A DNA stretch of 7,172 bases, from positions 1 to 7,172 of the forward strand of contig NZ_AUBA01000033.1 in NCBI RefSeq assembly GCF_000429005.1. Reading direction: 5' to 3'. The first letter of the stretch is position 1. Every line of letters starts with the position of its first letter. Shown here piece by piece: positions 6,827 to 7,172 of the stretch. Origin of the DNA: Novosphingobium acidiphilum DSM 19966. GTDB taxonomy: Bacteria > Pseudomonadota > Alphaproteobacteria > Sphingomonadales > Sphingomonadaceae. The notes beneath the pieces are model-generated. The model made no database searches. It had not been told where the DNA came from and was given only the letters and a program-made list of their open reading frames with translations. Made by a program: the position numbers and the translations under genes.

Positions 6827-6840
6827 TCGATCCGGATCAA
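6827..6840 (-). promoter_or_regulatory. FNR/FixK-like dyad, TTGAT-N4-ATCGA
   Basis: The - strand reads TTGATCCGGATCGA, matching the Fnr/FixK consensus TTGAT-N4-ATCAA at 9 of 10 defined positions. It overlaps the 10-bp palindromes GGATCGATCC (6824-6833) and GATCCGGATC (6829-6838). It lies roughly 100 bases before the start point predicted from the candidate promoter, far for a classical activator site. It could be an operator for another regulator or chance. Confidence 0.2.
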
Positions 6841-6860
6841 AAAGGGTGCGAACCGGCGGC

Positions 6861-6885
6861 GGGAACCTGTTAGCCGACATTTCCC
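6861..6885. promoter_or_regulatory. Imperfect inverted repeat, possible operator
   Basis: GGGAA (6861-6865) and TGT (6868-6870) are mirrored by ACA (6877-6879) and TTCCC (6881-6885), with a one-base asymmetry between the arms and the centre TAGCCG. It is 163-187 bases upstream of the first operon gene. This form suits a dimeric regulator-binding site, but no regulator gene is in the window to link it to. Confidence 0.25.
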
Positions 6886-7022
6886 AGATGGCCCCCAAGA
6901 GAAGGCCGATTGAGGGCACGATTGCCGTATGGGATGGCATTGCGCAACCGGATTTTGGCGTGCTGGCGCTTTCAGCCGCTCCTTGACGCTCCAATCTGGC
7001 AATAGGTCTGGTCGGCCCGCGC

Positions 7023-7041
7023 AAAAAGCGTGATTTTCACG
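7023..7041 (-). terminator. Small intrinsic-terminator-like hairpin
   Basis: On the - strand CGTGA-AAA-TCACG (7041-7029) is followed by C and five T residues (7027-7023). The stem is only 5 bp, so it would be weak. It points toward the operon and would insulate it from a - strand gene entering at the right edge of the window, if one exists. Confidence 0.3.
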
Positions 7042-7172
7042 GAAGCCGGACGCAACTTGCCTGTCGGTGCCGATGCAGGGCTCAGAGCTTGCGGTCAGCA
7101 TTGGGTCGGTGCTCGACAACGCAGATCAGCGATGTTGGCAAGAATACGGCGGAATAGGTCGCGTGGCACCGC

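Larger units (their letters stand above)
6699..7172. other. Upstream region of the operon with no recognised gene
   Basis: No frame here gives a recognisable protein on either strand; the open frames of 60-117 codons have odd, Arg/Pro/Ser/Cys-rich compositions and poor starts. The part next to the operon carries the candidate promoter, an A/T-rich patch (6788-6799) unusual in this GC-rich DNA, and two dyads. Toward the right edge the - strand has a hairpin and, from 7172 to 7095, a short open frame that may be the end of a gene outside the window. Confidence 0.6.

Noticed and set aside
6766..7119. 117-codon - strand frame upstream of the operon
   Set aside because: No known motif, rich in Arg, Pro, Ser and Cys, no ribosome-binding site seen, and it would run over the hairpin and both dyads. 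I regard it as chance.
1..7172. CRISPR arrays, tRNA or rRNA genes, riboswitches
   Set aside because: No regularly spaced repeats, cloverleaf-like sequences or rRNA segments were seen on reading. A glycine riboswitch was considered because of the pathway, but the candidate leader is only about 30 bases, and I saw no tandem aptamer-like structure upstream.

Overview
The window looks like chromosomal or large-plasmid DNA from a GC-rich proteobacterium. The codon bias (almost no TTA, CTA or TCA codons), the style of the IS3-type insertion sequence and the mitochondrial-type dehydrogenases fit an alphaproteobacterium, perhaps a sphingomonad. That assignment is inference; no rRNA or other marker is present.

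Layout, left to right. Bases 1-319 are the right end of an IS3-family insertion sequence: the C-terminal part of its transposase on the + strand, then a terminal inverted repeat ending at about 319. Bases 320-436 hold a short coding-like remnant on the - strand, apparently cut by the IS. Bases 437-590 are non-coding, with a small 16-bp tandem repeat and a possible weak hairpin. Bases 591-6698 are one compact - strand operon of three genes. Bases 6699-7172 are the operon's upstream region: a plausible promoter, two dyad sequences, a small terminator-like hairpin pointing toward the operon, and perhaps the tail of another - strand gene at the window edge.

The operon, in transcription order, encodes (1) a dimethylglycine-dehydrogenase-like FAD/folate enzyme (804 aa), (2) a sarcosine-dehydrogenase-like paralogue (814 aa, GTG start 4 nt after the previous stop), and (3) a Rieske non-heme iron oxygenase alpha subunit of the quaternary-ammonium demethylating type (414 aa, start codon overlapping the previous stop as TGATG). 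Together they would remove three N-methyl groups in series: betaine-like substrate to dimethylglycine (Rieske enzyme, releasing formaldehyde), to sarcosine, to glycine, the last two steps with one-carbon capture on tetrahydrofolate. The pathway is inferred from family membership and gene order. The exact substrate of the Rieske enzyme is not proven by sequence, and its reductase partner (GbcB type) is not in the window.

No wholly new system is evident. The most interesting points are the coupled three-step demethylation operon, with its first-step enzyme encoded last, and the paired differences between the two flavoenzymes at the folate-site acidic residue (Glu versus Asp), which match the vertebrate DMGDH/SARDH split as I recall it.
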